Shown here one piece after another: positions 32,819-44,800 of a stretch of 64,000 bases of DNA. How positions within the stretch are numbered: the stretch's first letter is position 1; each line of letters starts with the position of its first letter. Under the pieces are notes generated by a model. That model did not search any database. It worked only from the letters and a program-made list of their open reading frames with translations, and was not told the DNA's origin. Position numbers and translations under genes: made by a program. Source of the stretch: Scilla litardierei (Eukaryota > Streptophyta > Magnoliopsida > Asparagales > Asparagaceae); NCBI GenBank assembly GCA_030789695.1, contig CM061138.1:183063051-183127050 (forward strand), read 5' to 3'.

Positions 32819-35800
32819 AACAAAAAAAAACAAAAAAAAGAAAAGAAAAGAAAAGAAAGAAGTGATGGCAATGAACCACCTAAATCAATAGAACATGTAA
32901 GCCTACAAAAGTTCCAACTCTAGTTAGAATATCATGTTATGAATAATATAAATTTCAAGATTTTACTTCATCGAATGGTTCAAAACAAGTCTGAACAGAG
33001 CTTCAAGCTATTTTTATATAAATGTATATAAATGACTATTTGGAACAGGTACTTTACAGTAAAATTCAGTAAAGCTACATATTACAGTTTCAGAATAAAC
33101 AGGGGATACCTATAGCACCTTTAGTGAATTGATAAAAGGATAAAACAAAGGAATAGAAATGCTCAAACGAAATAAAATACCTTATTGCAAGTACAAAAAC
33201 ATCTATTTTATAACCTAGTATATTTTACCCGTGCATATACAAAACCAACTTTTTAGGACCTGACAACTAGACCTCTAAACCGGTTCATATTTTAATGAGA
33301 TTAGCAAACCATAATCGTATTCTATGCACCTATTTACATCTAAAGAACATAAAAATTTCTGGTACAAATAGCTAAGAGAATTTGACCTTCCATGAAGTGT
33401 TGCCAGTGATCAGGCAAGTGGAAGCACAAGACTTCATGTTTGAAAAGCCAAGATGATGCAAGATTCTGTTGGAAAGATCCAAATAACAACCAGCTGAACT
33501 GAAACGAAAAGATAAATGTGTTTCCAAAAATCAAAATCAGGCTACTGTGGTACGCTACCATGCAACAGAAAGCTTTTTACCCATAAAGATTATTTCTGCT
33601 TGTACAATCATACATATACTTTATTTCTCAGATGATAACAAGTTGATAAAATCAATTAAGAGTGCCCATAGACTAGGAAGGACCAAAGATTATCCATGAA
33701 CGGGAAAATATGAGACATATGGAAGTGCATTCATCTTATAGGTAAATAGATGGACAAAGAGGCCAATGAAAGCACAAACCCATCATCGCAACTAGCAATA
33801 GATGTGTATAAAAAATAATTTCTATTTTATATAGCCATAGCCAGCAATAAAAAAAGATGCATCTTACTTTCCCAAACTAAGGCATGAATAGTGAGTTACT
33901 GGGACAAAGAAAAGATTTTGAACTTTTACAACAACATTTAAAATTGCATTTTGAGAAACGCTGATAAACAATATGCAGGAGTAATACACCTCAAGAGCAA
34001 TGTTTTAAATATTGACCGATATGGCACATATATCAGTACCGATGGCCAACCAAACGATATTATGACCTTATATATATATCTGGTTTTAAAATTTGACCTG
34101 ATATCGGGTCATATCGACCAATATAACCGATATATTTACCTATTATCAGACGATTTTGCAAAAAAAATCTTGAGTTGCATTTGGTTTATTGTATAATGTT
34201 ATGTAGTCTATGTTATCATTATCATGTAATGATTGTGATATTATATGTGTGTTTTATTTTCTATTTTATAATATCAAGTAATCATTGTAATATTGGATGT
34301 GTTTTATTTTTCTATTTTATAATATCATGTAATCATTGTAATCATTGTAATATTAGATGTGTGTTTTATTTTTCTATTTTATAATATCATGTAATCATTA
34401 TAATAATATATATGTATGTTTTTCCAATCACTCTACTCATGTTGAAACATTTCATATTTGTTAGAATCTTAATATATTGTGGATGTTTTTTTACAAGTGA
34501 TGTTAAAATTTATTTTTTTTTTGCATTCGTCCTAATTGGCAGTCTAATTGCTTTGATATAACTATGAGGTAAGTCATTATTGCTATTAAAGTTTTTAAAT
34601 ACATTTTCTATTCGCGATATATTTTATTGCTTTGTAAGAAAAATTTTGATGGTATAATCAAATATGACCATTTAGGATGTTATAGCTTCTCTTTAGTTAT
34701 TAAGAAGTATATATTTATAATGTTCGATATGAGCACTTGTATTTCTGATATATCTCATGATATCCACTATCCAATATGAAAAATCAACTACAATATGAAA
34801 ATCAACTATTTGATATGATTCCAATATCTATATCTGATATTTAAAACATTGCTCAAGATATGTATAACATACATGTTATATTCTTTTTAGTCTTAAGTTC
34901 AGATAAGCATGTTGTTTGAAATTTTGAATGTTGTGTGAGAGTTAAAAGCAACCCCTTATGATCATATACCGTCAAGAAATAATTCTACACTCTTTATTCA
35001 AATTGTCTTTTCATAGCCCCATAAGTAAACACAAGAATAGAGATAGGGAAGAAAAAGTAACAAAAAATTCACATATTACTAATACCTCTAACATTAAAAA
35101 TAAATCAGTGGGGCAATATTCCAACGACTGGAAGCCAACTGTTGAAAAAAGTTCAAATGAAAAAGATGTAGTTGCCAGCAGGTAAAAGGGGATACGATCA
35201 ATTGTTGTATGGTGTTTGGATATAAAATAGGACTGCTCGTCAAAAAGACATAAAACGGTAAGTTGGCAGATAACCAACACTGTATAGTACACTTCATCAA
35301 AACAGTCAATGGAAGAACACTAAAGCTTGACAGTATATACATATTGAAAATACAATACATATGTAAAAAAAATATCAATATCTAAGTGATCAAACAAACA
35401 GAAACAATACACAAATATAACCACACTGTGCACAGGATAGCATGAGATAAACAATATATTATTAAGCGCGTCATAAAATCGGACAATTTACACCACCTAA
35501 TGCTCTAAAGTAGAATATATTGATGTTCCTAAACTGAATAGAACTACAACACTAAAGGAACAGCTAGGAAAGCATGATACCATAAAGCCATGAAGAGACT
35601 ACCTTTTCCCCCTCATATCAGAGATCATACAGAACACACGCCCATTTTACCTACAAACGAAAAGATATATTTATTTGGAAGGATGAACTTTGTCATCACT
35701 AATAAGCTGAATCATAAAATCCTGAAATGATTGGTAAACAATAACAATACATATGATAATTCTTCAGCCATATTTTACTGGACATAAAATTAAATATGGC

Positions 35801-38800
35801 AAAATGTTTAACCAGGTACTGTATTTTTAACAGCAAACTAGATATCACTAAAGCCTGTATTCTGACTATTCACGTGAAGAAAAATGGATTAAAAGTTAAC
35901 AGTTAGATTCAAACTAATGGAGATTATTTAACTGTACAATTCAATCAGCATTTTAAATAAGGTATACATTGTGCAAAAATAACTAAACATCAACAATTAT
36001 TGCACTCAGGTGCACTTAAGCATACAGATGATGATAGCATAATTTATTAATCAAACAAGATCCAGAGCAACGGACAAAACAATGTCACCAAAACAATAAA
36101 ATTTCTAACATCATACAAACAAGTCAATCAAAATTAACATACAATTTAATTTGCAAAGATCAAACCTTCAGAATTTACTCATAATCGCATTATGATGGTT
36201 GACTGGTTTAAGGGAAGACTCAAAGACACATGCCATACTTTTTTCTAAAGGGAGAATACAATGATTCCACTTACGCCTATTAATGTACAAATCCTATTAT
36301 TATAGATGATATGATGATGATAAATAATAGTAGCAGGAGCAGCAGCAGTAATAGCAATAATATTCATCTTCATGACCTCTAGCAACTTATTCTGTATTCC
36401 TCACCTTGATGCAGTTTGTATCAACTTGAAAAAGAGATACCGCAAAAGAGGGGACCAGGACAAGATGGTTTTATGGCAGGTGAAGAATGGCAGTCGGAGA
36501 AAATAAAGGGACAACGATACAGGCTAACAAAAGCATTAAAAGACAAATAAATGTTAGGGAATCTTCATCAAATATCTCTAGAGAAGGAATGAGCAACAAC
36601 TTTTTTACCTTATAGCAAACAACATCTCGCAGCTAGTAACATAAATAATCCAATAGGAGGCCCCTTGACACCATAAAACTTTTACTCTGCAGTAAAATCG
36701 CAGTTTCAGTCTATTCCCATGGAACCTAGATAGCCATTATCAATGGTCCTAAAACTTGCAACATACTGGCATGGTGGCCTTCAGAGCAAAGAATTCAACA
36801 GTCCATTTTTTCCTAATGCTACATGCAGCGATCTATCAAGAGAAAGAGAACTTCCCAAACACTAACAAAGTGGACTCCAGAAGAAGGTTGGACAGAGTTG
36901 ATTTAAATCATCAACCCAATCGTATAAGACACTTGTTTCATGATGAGGATAAATAGAGTAGAATAAAGTGCACAAGTTCAAAAAAAGGAATGGTGCATCT
37001 AGAATAGAAGGATCAAAATTGTAAGAACTAAAAATGAATAAATTTGTAACAAAACGTAGAGGGAAGTTCAATCAGATCGTTGAAGTAAATGAGTTCAATA
37101 TTAAGTTCATACAATAGTGAAAGTGATGCGGACTTGGACCCGCATCCACGTGAGGCCGGCGGCCACTTAGGGGGGACCCACCCCCCTATAGTCACTTACG
37201 TGCGCCGTAGGAGGCGCGGTAGCACGTAGGAGGGTTAGTTAGGGGTATTCTAGTCATTTTAGACTAGATTAGTAATTCCCCACTTTTCTATAAATTAGGG
37301 CTAGCCGTCTTTGTTTTATTTTATGCTTATTGTGTGAGAAACATTGTAAGTGTCTTTTGTGAGGGATTTAGACTTTGATCCGTTCATCAAAGTTAGGAGA
37401 GCGAGTTCCTCTCGAAAGGGCTCAAGTTATCTTGCTATTAGTAGTTGTTTCTTCTCAAAAAACCCAATAAAAATCCAATCTTTTCCAATTTTTATCCCTT
37501 TTGTTCGCTGATTTTCCATTGATACGATCCAAATCGTATCAAATTGGTATCAGAGCGTTGAGATCCAATGGCGACGAGCACGAGGTCAAAGGCGGATGGC
37601 GTGGATGAGAAGGTACAAGGGCTTCGGGAAGAATTCAACCGGGAGATCGAGGGGTTGAAGAAAACCCTAGGGGAATCCCTCAAGGACCATGCGCATTCAC
37701 AGGAGGACATCCAAGTCGAACTTCGGGCGATGAGGAGGGATGCCGCGCAAGCGGGACGCGACATCCAAGGGCTAAAGGAGGCAACTTTAGATCTGAAAGG
37801 GGCAACTTCAGATCTGAAAATTTTGAGGGAGGCTACTTCGTCAATTCCAGAGATAAAGGCTATGCTCCAAGCCCTCACGATGGAGAGAGGAAGAGATCGG
37901 GGCAAAGGGATTCAAGGGGGAGAAAATCAAGGAGATTCTACCCTTGAATCAGCGATTTGGGAGCAACCGGAGGGGATGACGGCTACGGCAACAATTTGGG
38001 AGCGAAACACAACCCCCCAAAACCCTAGGAGGGCCGGCCAGCAGGAATTTGGGCCGGCAGGCCCTCCTGGGCCTGCGGATGGGCCGGCAGGGCCCTCAGG
38101 GCCTGCGGCCACTACCGCAGGTCCCTCAGGACCTGCGGCAAGTGAGGCAGGCCCTGTTGGGCCTGCGCAGCCCGCGACAGGCCCAACTGGGCCTGCCGCA
38201 GCTGCGGCAGGGCCCAGTGGGCCTGCCGCAGCAGCTGCAGGCCCGGACGGGCCTGCTGCGGCATCGGCAGGCCCATTCAGGCCTGCCGCTGCCCCAGCAG
38301 CGCCAATCCGGCCTGCAGCCCAATTCTGGGGGCCCGCCGAGGTGCAGGCGGCCCCCTGGGGGCCCGCGTCGACGCCAACTACTTTCTGAGGGCCCCCGGT
38401 AGCGCAGACGGGCCCATGGGGGTCAGATGGAGGTGGATGGGCCCGTGACACGATGATTGGGGCTCCAGCAGCCCAATTCTGGAGACCGGAGGCTCACCCA
38501 CAGGTACCGAGACCACAGGTGGACCCCAGACAGGCATTTGATGGCTTTCCGGAGCGGGGACAGGGCCCGGGGGGCTACTTTGGAGGACGGACAGCGCCGG
38601 TACAGCAGCCCAGAGGAGCCGGAGGACCCATGATGGCGCGACAGCAGGAGTTTCCGGGGTATCATTACCAGCCCGAGGCGTGGGAGCGACCCGGGTGGCC
38701 TGAGGAGCTGTACGGGGCTGACGGAGGAGGACCCGTTGAGGCAGTCGGCGGAGGATTCGGCCGTGGGGGAGACCGCGGTAGAGATGGGGGTCCACAGGGA

Positions 38801-41800
38801 GACATTAATGCAGACCGCCGCCTCATGAAGCTGAAGATGCCGATTTTTGACGGCACAGACCCAGATGGATGGATCTACCGGGCGGAGCGGTACTTCCAGG
38901 TGATGAGACTGACGGAGGAGGAGGTCCTGAGAGCCATAGGGATCTACTTCGAGGGGAAGGCGTTGGCGTGGTACAGGTGGAAGGCGGCACGGACACCCTT
39001 TCGCACTTGGGAGGAGCTCTCCGCGCTGATACTAGACCGGTTCCAGGATACCCCGGGAGGAGATTTCTACGAGCAGTTATCTGCTTTGAGGCAGGAGGGG
39101 ACGGTCAGGGATTATGTGGAGAGATTCGAGATGTTGAACAGTAGGGTGAAGGGGGTGACTGACGAGGTGATGATCGGGAATTTCATGAGGGGGTTGAAGC
39201 CCTCTATCCGAGCAGAGCTGAGGATGCAGAGTCCGGGGACATTGGAGGATGTCCTTCGCCTGGCCCACAAGGCGGAGGAGAAGCATGCGGAGGAGAGGAG
39301 GATACGGGGAGCTTGGGGGACCCAGGGGACCCGTCCCACCCCCGCAGCGGCAGCACCGAGAGCACCCACAGCCGCGCCAGAGGCTAGGGCAGAGAGTCGA
39401 CCTGCGACTCTGGGGCGACGGATGACAGAGGCGGAGGTGAGGGAGAAGCGTGCCAAGGGGTTGTGCTTCCGTTGCGACGAGAAGTTCACCCCTGGACATC
39501 GATGTGCTAGTCGCCTGCTTCAGATCACTATGGTACCGGACGAGGAGGGGTACGGAGCTGATGAGGAGGAGTTCGAGGTGGAGCAGGAGGTACCAGTGGA
39601 GGAGGAGAAGTCTCACCTAGACTTCGCTGAGGTGTCCCTAAACTCTGTGGTGGGGTTCACTCCGAACCACACCATGAAGTTGACGGGGCAGCTAGGGGAC
39701 GCGGCGGTGACGGTGTTGATCGACAGTGGGGCCACCCACAATTTCATCTCCAGCCGGATAGTGGAGAGACATGGGCTGCAGTTGAGCACGCAGGAGAAGT
39801 TTACCGTGCTGCTGGGGACAGGGAAGATGGAGGAGAGCAAGGGGCTCTGCAAGGGTCTGTGCCTGACCTTGCAGGGAGTACAGATCATGGAGGATTTCCT
39901 ACCCCTTGAGTTGGGCAATGTTGACATCATCCTAGGCGTGCAGTGGCTGAAGAAGCTGGGGGATATGCGGGTGAACTGGAAACGACTCAGGATGGAGTTC
40001 GAGGAAGGGGAGCGGACAGTGGTGCTCACTGGGGACCCGACCCTATGCTTATCGATGGTGGCCTTCAAGGCCATCACTCGAGCCTTACGGAGAGAGGGGG
40101 AGGGGTACTTGGTGGAGTGCCGTTTAGCAGGGGCAGAGCAGGAGCCGCAGGCAGGGGTTCCAGAGGAGGTGGAGCAGGTGTTGGGGCAGTACCAGGAGGT
40201 CTTCCAGGACCCACAGGGGCTACCACCAGAGAGGGGGCACGAGCATGCGATAGTCCTGAGGGAGGGCGCAGCACCGGTGAGTGTGCGTCCTTACCGCTAC
40301 CCCCACGTGCAGAAGGATGAGATTGAGCGGATGGTCGGGGAGATGTTACAGGCGGGGGTGATACAGCCCAGCGTTAGCCCATTTTCGAGCCCGGTCCTTC
40401 TGGTGAAAAAGAAGGACGGGAGTTGGCGTTTCTGTGTAGATTACCGGGCTCTGAACAAGGAGACAGTGGCTGACAGGTTTCCTATCCCTGTCATAGACGA
40501 GCTGCTAGATGAGTTGCATGGTGCAGTGGTGTTCTCCAAGATTGATCTGAAGGCGGGGTATCACCAGATCCTGATGAGGCCAGAGGATGTGCCGAAGACA
40601 GCATTTCGTACCCACGAGGGCCACTATGAGTTTCTCGTCATGCCGTTTGGCTTGACGAATGCTCCTTCTACATTCCAGGCGTTGATGAACGACGTTTTCC
40701 GGCCATTCCTGAGGAGATTCATACTCGTCTTCTTCGACGACATCCTGGTCTACAGCCGGACTATGGGAGAGCACGTAGGCCATTTGGAGGTGGTGTTCCG
40801 AGAGTTACTGAGGCATCAGCTGTATGCCAACCGAAAGAAGTGCAGTTTCGGTCAGAGGCAGATAGAGTACTTGGGACATGTGGTGTCCGCCGCCGGGGTG
40901 GCAGCAGATCGGGCGAAGATAGAGGCGATGTTAGACTGGCCGGTACCCACCACTCTGAGGGCACTACGGGGATTTCTCGGGCTGACAGGTTACTACCGGA
41001 AATTCGTGAGGGGGTACAGCACCATTGCAGGGCCACTGACAGATCAGCTGAAGAAGGATGGGTTCCAGTGGGGAGAGGCAGCGGCCAAGGCCTTTGAGGC
41101 CTTGAAGGAGGCGATGACCACAGCACCAGTCTTGGCGTTGCCCGACTTCAGCATCACATTCGTGGTGGAGACTGACGCGTCAGGAGTAGGATTGGGGGCG
41201 ATCCTTATGCAGCTAGGGAGGCCGATAGCCTACTTCAGCCAGGTGCTTTCCGCTAGAGCACGGCTGAAGTCTGTCTACGAGAGGGAGCTGATGGCTATTG
41301 TGCTCGCGATCCAGAAGTGGCGGCCGTATCTGATGGGCAGGGAGTTCGTGGTTAGGACCGACCAGCGCAGTCTGAAGTATTTATTGGAGCAGAGGTTGGT
41401 GACAGAGGAGCACCAGCGCTGGCTATCCAAGCTGGTAGGGTACAGGTTCGTCATTGAGTACAGGCCGGGGCTGGAAAATAAGGCGGCAGACGCCTTATCA
41501 CGCAGAGAGGAGGGGGTGCACTTGAGAGCACTCTCGTTGCCGGTATGGATAGATGGCGAGCCCATGTTGCAGGAGGCCGAGGCCGATCCAGAGTTGAGAC
41601 TGATCCGTGAGCAGTTGCAGGGAGGCGGAGAGGCGCCGCAGGGTTACTCGCTAGAGGGGCGGAGACTATTATACCAGGGGCGGCTAGTATTGCCGCGGAC
41701 GTCCATCTTCATACCCGCCTTATTTCAGGAGTTCCACAGTTCGGTGGTGGGGGGACATTCCGGGGTGCAGCAGACATATATGAGAATGTCCCGGGAGGTT

Positions 41801-44800
41801 TACTGGCCTGGTATGAGGAGAGCCATAGCCCATTTGGTTGCTGCTTGTGACGTCTGCCAGCGTCACAAGTACATGGCCATGGCGCCAGCCGGACTTTTGC
41901 AGCCCTTAGCACTTCCTGAGCGGGTCTGGGAGGAGGTGACGATGGATTTCATAGACGGGCTACCCAGGTCGGAGGGGTACTCCGTGATTTTTGTGGTGGT
42001 GGATAGGCTGAGCAAGTACGCCCATTTTATACCGCTGAAACATCCGTACACGGCTGTTTCAGTGGCTGCAGCCTTCACCAGGGAAGTTATCCGGTTACAT
42101 GGGATTCCAGCCTCCATCGTCACAGACAGAGATCAGGTTTTCCTGAGTGGGTTTTGGCGGGAGATATTTCGTGTCCAGGGTACTGTGCTGAAGAGGAGTA
42201 CCGCCTATCACCCACAGACCGACGGGCAGACGGAGGTAGTAAACCGCAGCATCGAGACATATTTGCGGTGCTTCGCGTCGGAGACACCTCGACAGTGGTA
42301 TCGGTGGTTAGCCTGGGCGGAGTATTGGTACAATACTTCGTACCATTCAGCGGCAGGTACGACCCCCTTTCGGGTATTATATGGCAGGGATCCACCAGAG
42401 CTACTGCGGTTTGGGGAACGACAGACACCAGTCTCCCAGGTAGAGGACTATATGAGGGAACGGGAGAGCATTCTGGAGGAGCTGAAGAAGCATTTGCTGC
42501 GAGCTCAGCAGGTGATGAAGGCTAGGGCGGATGGGCATCGGCGGGATGTGCGCTTCCAGGAGGGTGATATGGTCTATCTGAAGCTGAGGCCTTACCGACA
42601 GAGATCGTTAGCGAGGAGGCGGAACGAGAAGCTATCAGCGAGATTCTATGGGCCTTTTGAGATTGCGGCCAAGATTGGCCAGGTGGCTTACAGGTTGAGG
42701 TTGCCATCGACTGCGACGATACACCCGGTTTTTCATGTATCGCAGCTTCGGCGAGCCATCGGGGAGCATACGGTGTCCTCTACCCTACCACCTACACTTA
42801 CTGAGGAGATGGAGGTGATGCTGGAGCCACTGGAGGTTCGAGCTGTTCGACAGGGACCGCGTGGGCAGAGGGAGGTGCTGATACACTGGGCGGGGCTACC
42901 AGACTGCGATGCTACATGGGAGGCCTATCGAGTGATCTAGGAGCAGTTTCCACACTTCCACCTTGAGGACAAGGTGGCTCTTTTAGGAGGGGGTATTGAT
43001 GCGGACTTGGACCCGCATCCACGTGAGGCCGGCGGCCACTTAGGGGGGACCCACCCCCCTATAGTCACTTACGTGCGCCGTAGGAGGCGCGGTAGCACGT
43101 AGGAGGGTTAGTTAGGGGTATTCTAGTCATTTTAGACTAGATTAGTAATTCCCCACTTTTCTATAAATTAGGGCTAGCCGTCTTTGTTTTATTTTATGCT
43201 TATTGTGTGAGAAACATTGTAAGTGTCTTTTGTGAGGGATTTAGACTTTGATCCGTTCATCAAAGTTAGGAGAGCGAGTTCCTCTCGAAAGGGCTCAAGT
43301 TATCTTGCTATTAGTAGTTGTTTCTTCTCAAAAAACCCAATAAAAATCCAATCTTTTCCAATTTTTATCCCTTTTGTTCGCTGATTTTCCATTGATACGA
43401 TCCAAATCGTATCAGAAAGCTTTGGAGAAAATGATCAGTTGGTAAAATGGTTGATGCATGAGCAACCTATGAGAAGTTCCAAGTCACAGAGGAACAATGG
43501 ACATAAAGAAGAGAAGTCAAAAGAAACTTCCATGCGCATGCAACAAGAACCACCAAATCAACGATGGGTGATTTTTTGTGCAAGCGATCAAGTCTAGAGG
43601 ACAAAGCTACTCTTAACTGGCTGCATATTATGCATATGGATAAATTAATAGAGGAATTCCTCAAATCTAAGGCATTATCTTAGATGGAACCAAATGCGAT
43701 TTATTAGAGAGTAAAGATCATAATGCATAATGTACGATAGTTGTTGCTTAGTTGTTGCGTGCCAATCTACTGATTCTTCCGTGCCATCATGTATGGCATG
43801 CATTTCCTCCATCAATATTCAATAAAATGGGATGCTCTTTAATATTGCTTTTCAAATGTCATTGATATAAAGATCTGCTAATTCCTCGGCGCGAATCACA
43901 ACAATACAAAGTGTATGCTGTAACCAAGGCATATTACGTTACATATCTACATGAGGCAAAAGGCCCCACTCATGGAGCACCTCGTGCTTTTCCTGCAATG
44001 ATTCTCTCCTAAAATACGTACATGCTGGTCTTTGGAAATTATGCTCGTTTTTGGTAATTATCGTAAATCAATAGAAGTTTATGTAAAAGACGCTACTAAG
44101 AAACAAAACAATTCTGTACTTATTTAATTTGGCCAAATCTGGTAACCTGATCTCATGTTATGGACCATATGCAATAATTATTTGGTATATTGACGCTTTA
44201 ATAAGTTGCCACGTCAAGACTGAAATAAGTGTGGGTAGAGGAAGATTCAACTTCACGGTTTTGCTACCAATTTTGGGCATATAAAAAATAACTAAGTTGG
44301 AGCACTATAACGAGCAAACTATTTTGATTTGATATTTTATAAGTGGGGGAAATTAGGTCTGAACTCAGAAAACTATAAGGTTTCAAACTATAATAATGCA
44401 TCGAATAGTCTTATTTGACTAAAGCAGTGAACATGTCAGGAGAATTAGAAATATAGCCCTACATCATAATTCTTCATATAAAGCACCTTCTACGATCACA
44501 TTAGTCAGCCATGTAGCACATGCACTTAACCATGGACCTAGAAGTCTAGACCTACAATATAGACCTAGCCTGACAAGGTTTGACATACCACTGACTTGAA
44601 TTTCTAGGTATGGATGAAGGTAGATCCCGGTTCTAGCCCCTTTCAAGCAGCCCAACTTTCTAACAATGTCATGTCCATTTAAACAAAATTCAATTGAGGT
44701 AAACTATTTTATACATACTTACATAGGTACAATTTACGTAATCTTAAGATACAAAAGCATGTTAACCTAATGGTTTGTATAAGCATCTTATAACGAAGTA

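Larger units (their letters stand above)
32353..37118 (-). other. Host intron 2, exon-3-proximal part
   Basis: AT-rich, no gene. It holds a 35-base C tract (32782-32816), a hAT-like MITE (33998-34851), and a trinucleotide-rich patch at 36308-36362. Nothing else recognised. Confidence 0.7.
37124..43414 (+). mobile_element. Ty3/gypsy chromodomain retrotransposon, Reina-like, very young, in host intron 2
   Basis: LTRs 37124-37541 and 42997-43414 (418 bases each) look identical throughout. Perfect duplication GAAAG at 37119-37123 and 43415-43419. PBS TTGGTATCAGAGC begins about 3 bases after the LTR; polypurine tract AGGAGGGGG at 42985-42993. One frame, from 37568 to 42940, covers gag-pol and is interrupted by a single TGA at 38387-38389. 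It lies antisense to the host gene. The short LTRs, 6.3-kb length, [14 protein letters not shown] knuckle and chromodomain suit Reina. Confidence 0.92.

Noticed and set aside
38052..38325. A true collagen gene fragment
   Set aside because: The repeat is 10 residues with Ala runs, not continuous G-X-Y, and lies inside a retrotransposon gag frame.
37927..38451. 174-codon minus-strand Gly-Pro frame as an antisense gene
   Set aside because: It arises because the 30-base units are near palindromes; no start context or promoter is evident. Kept only as an observation.
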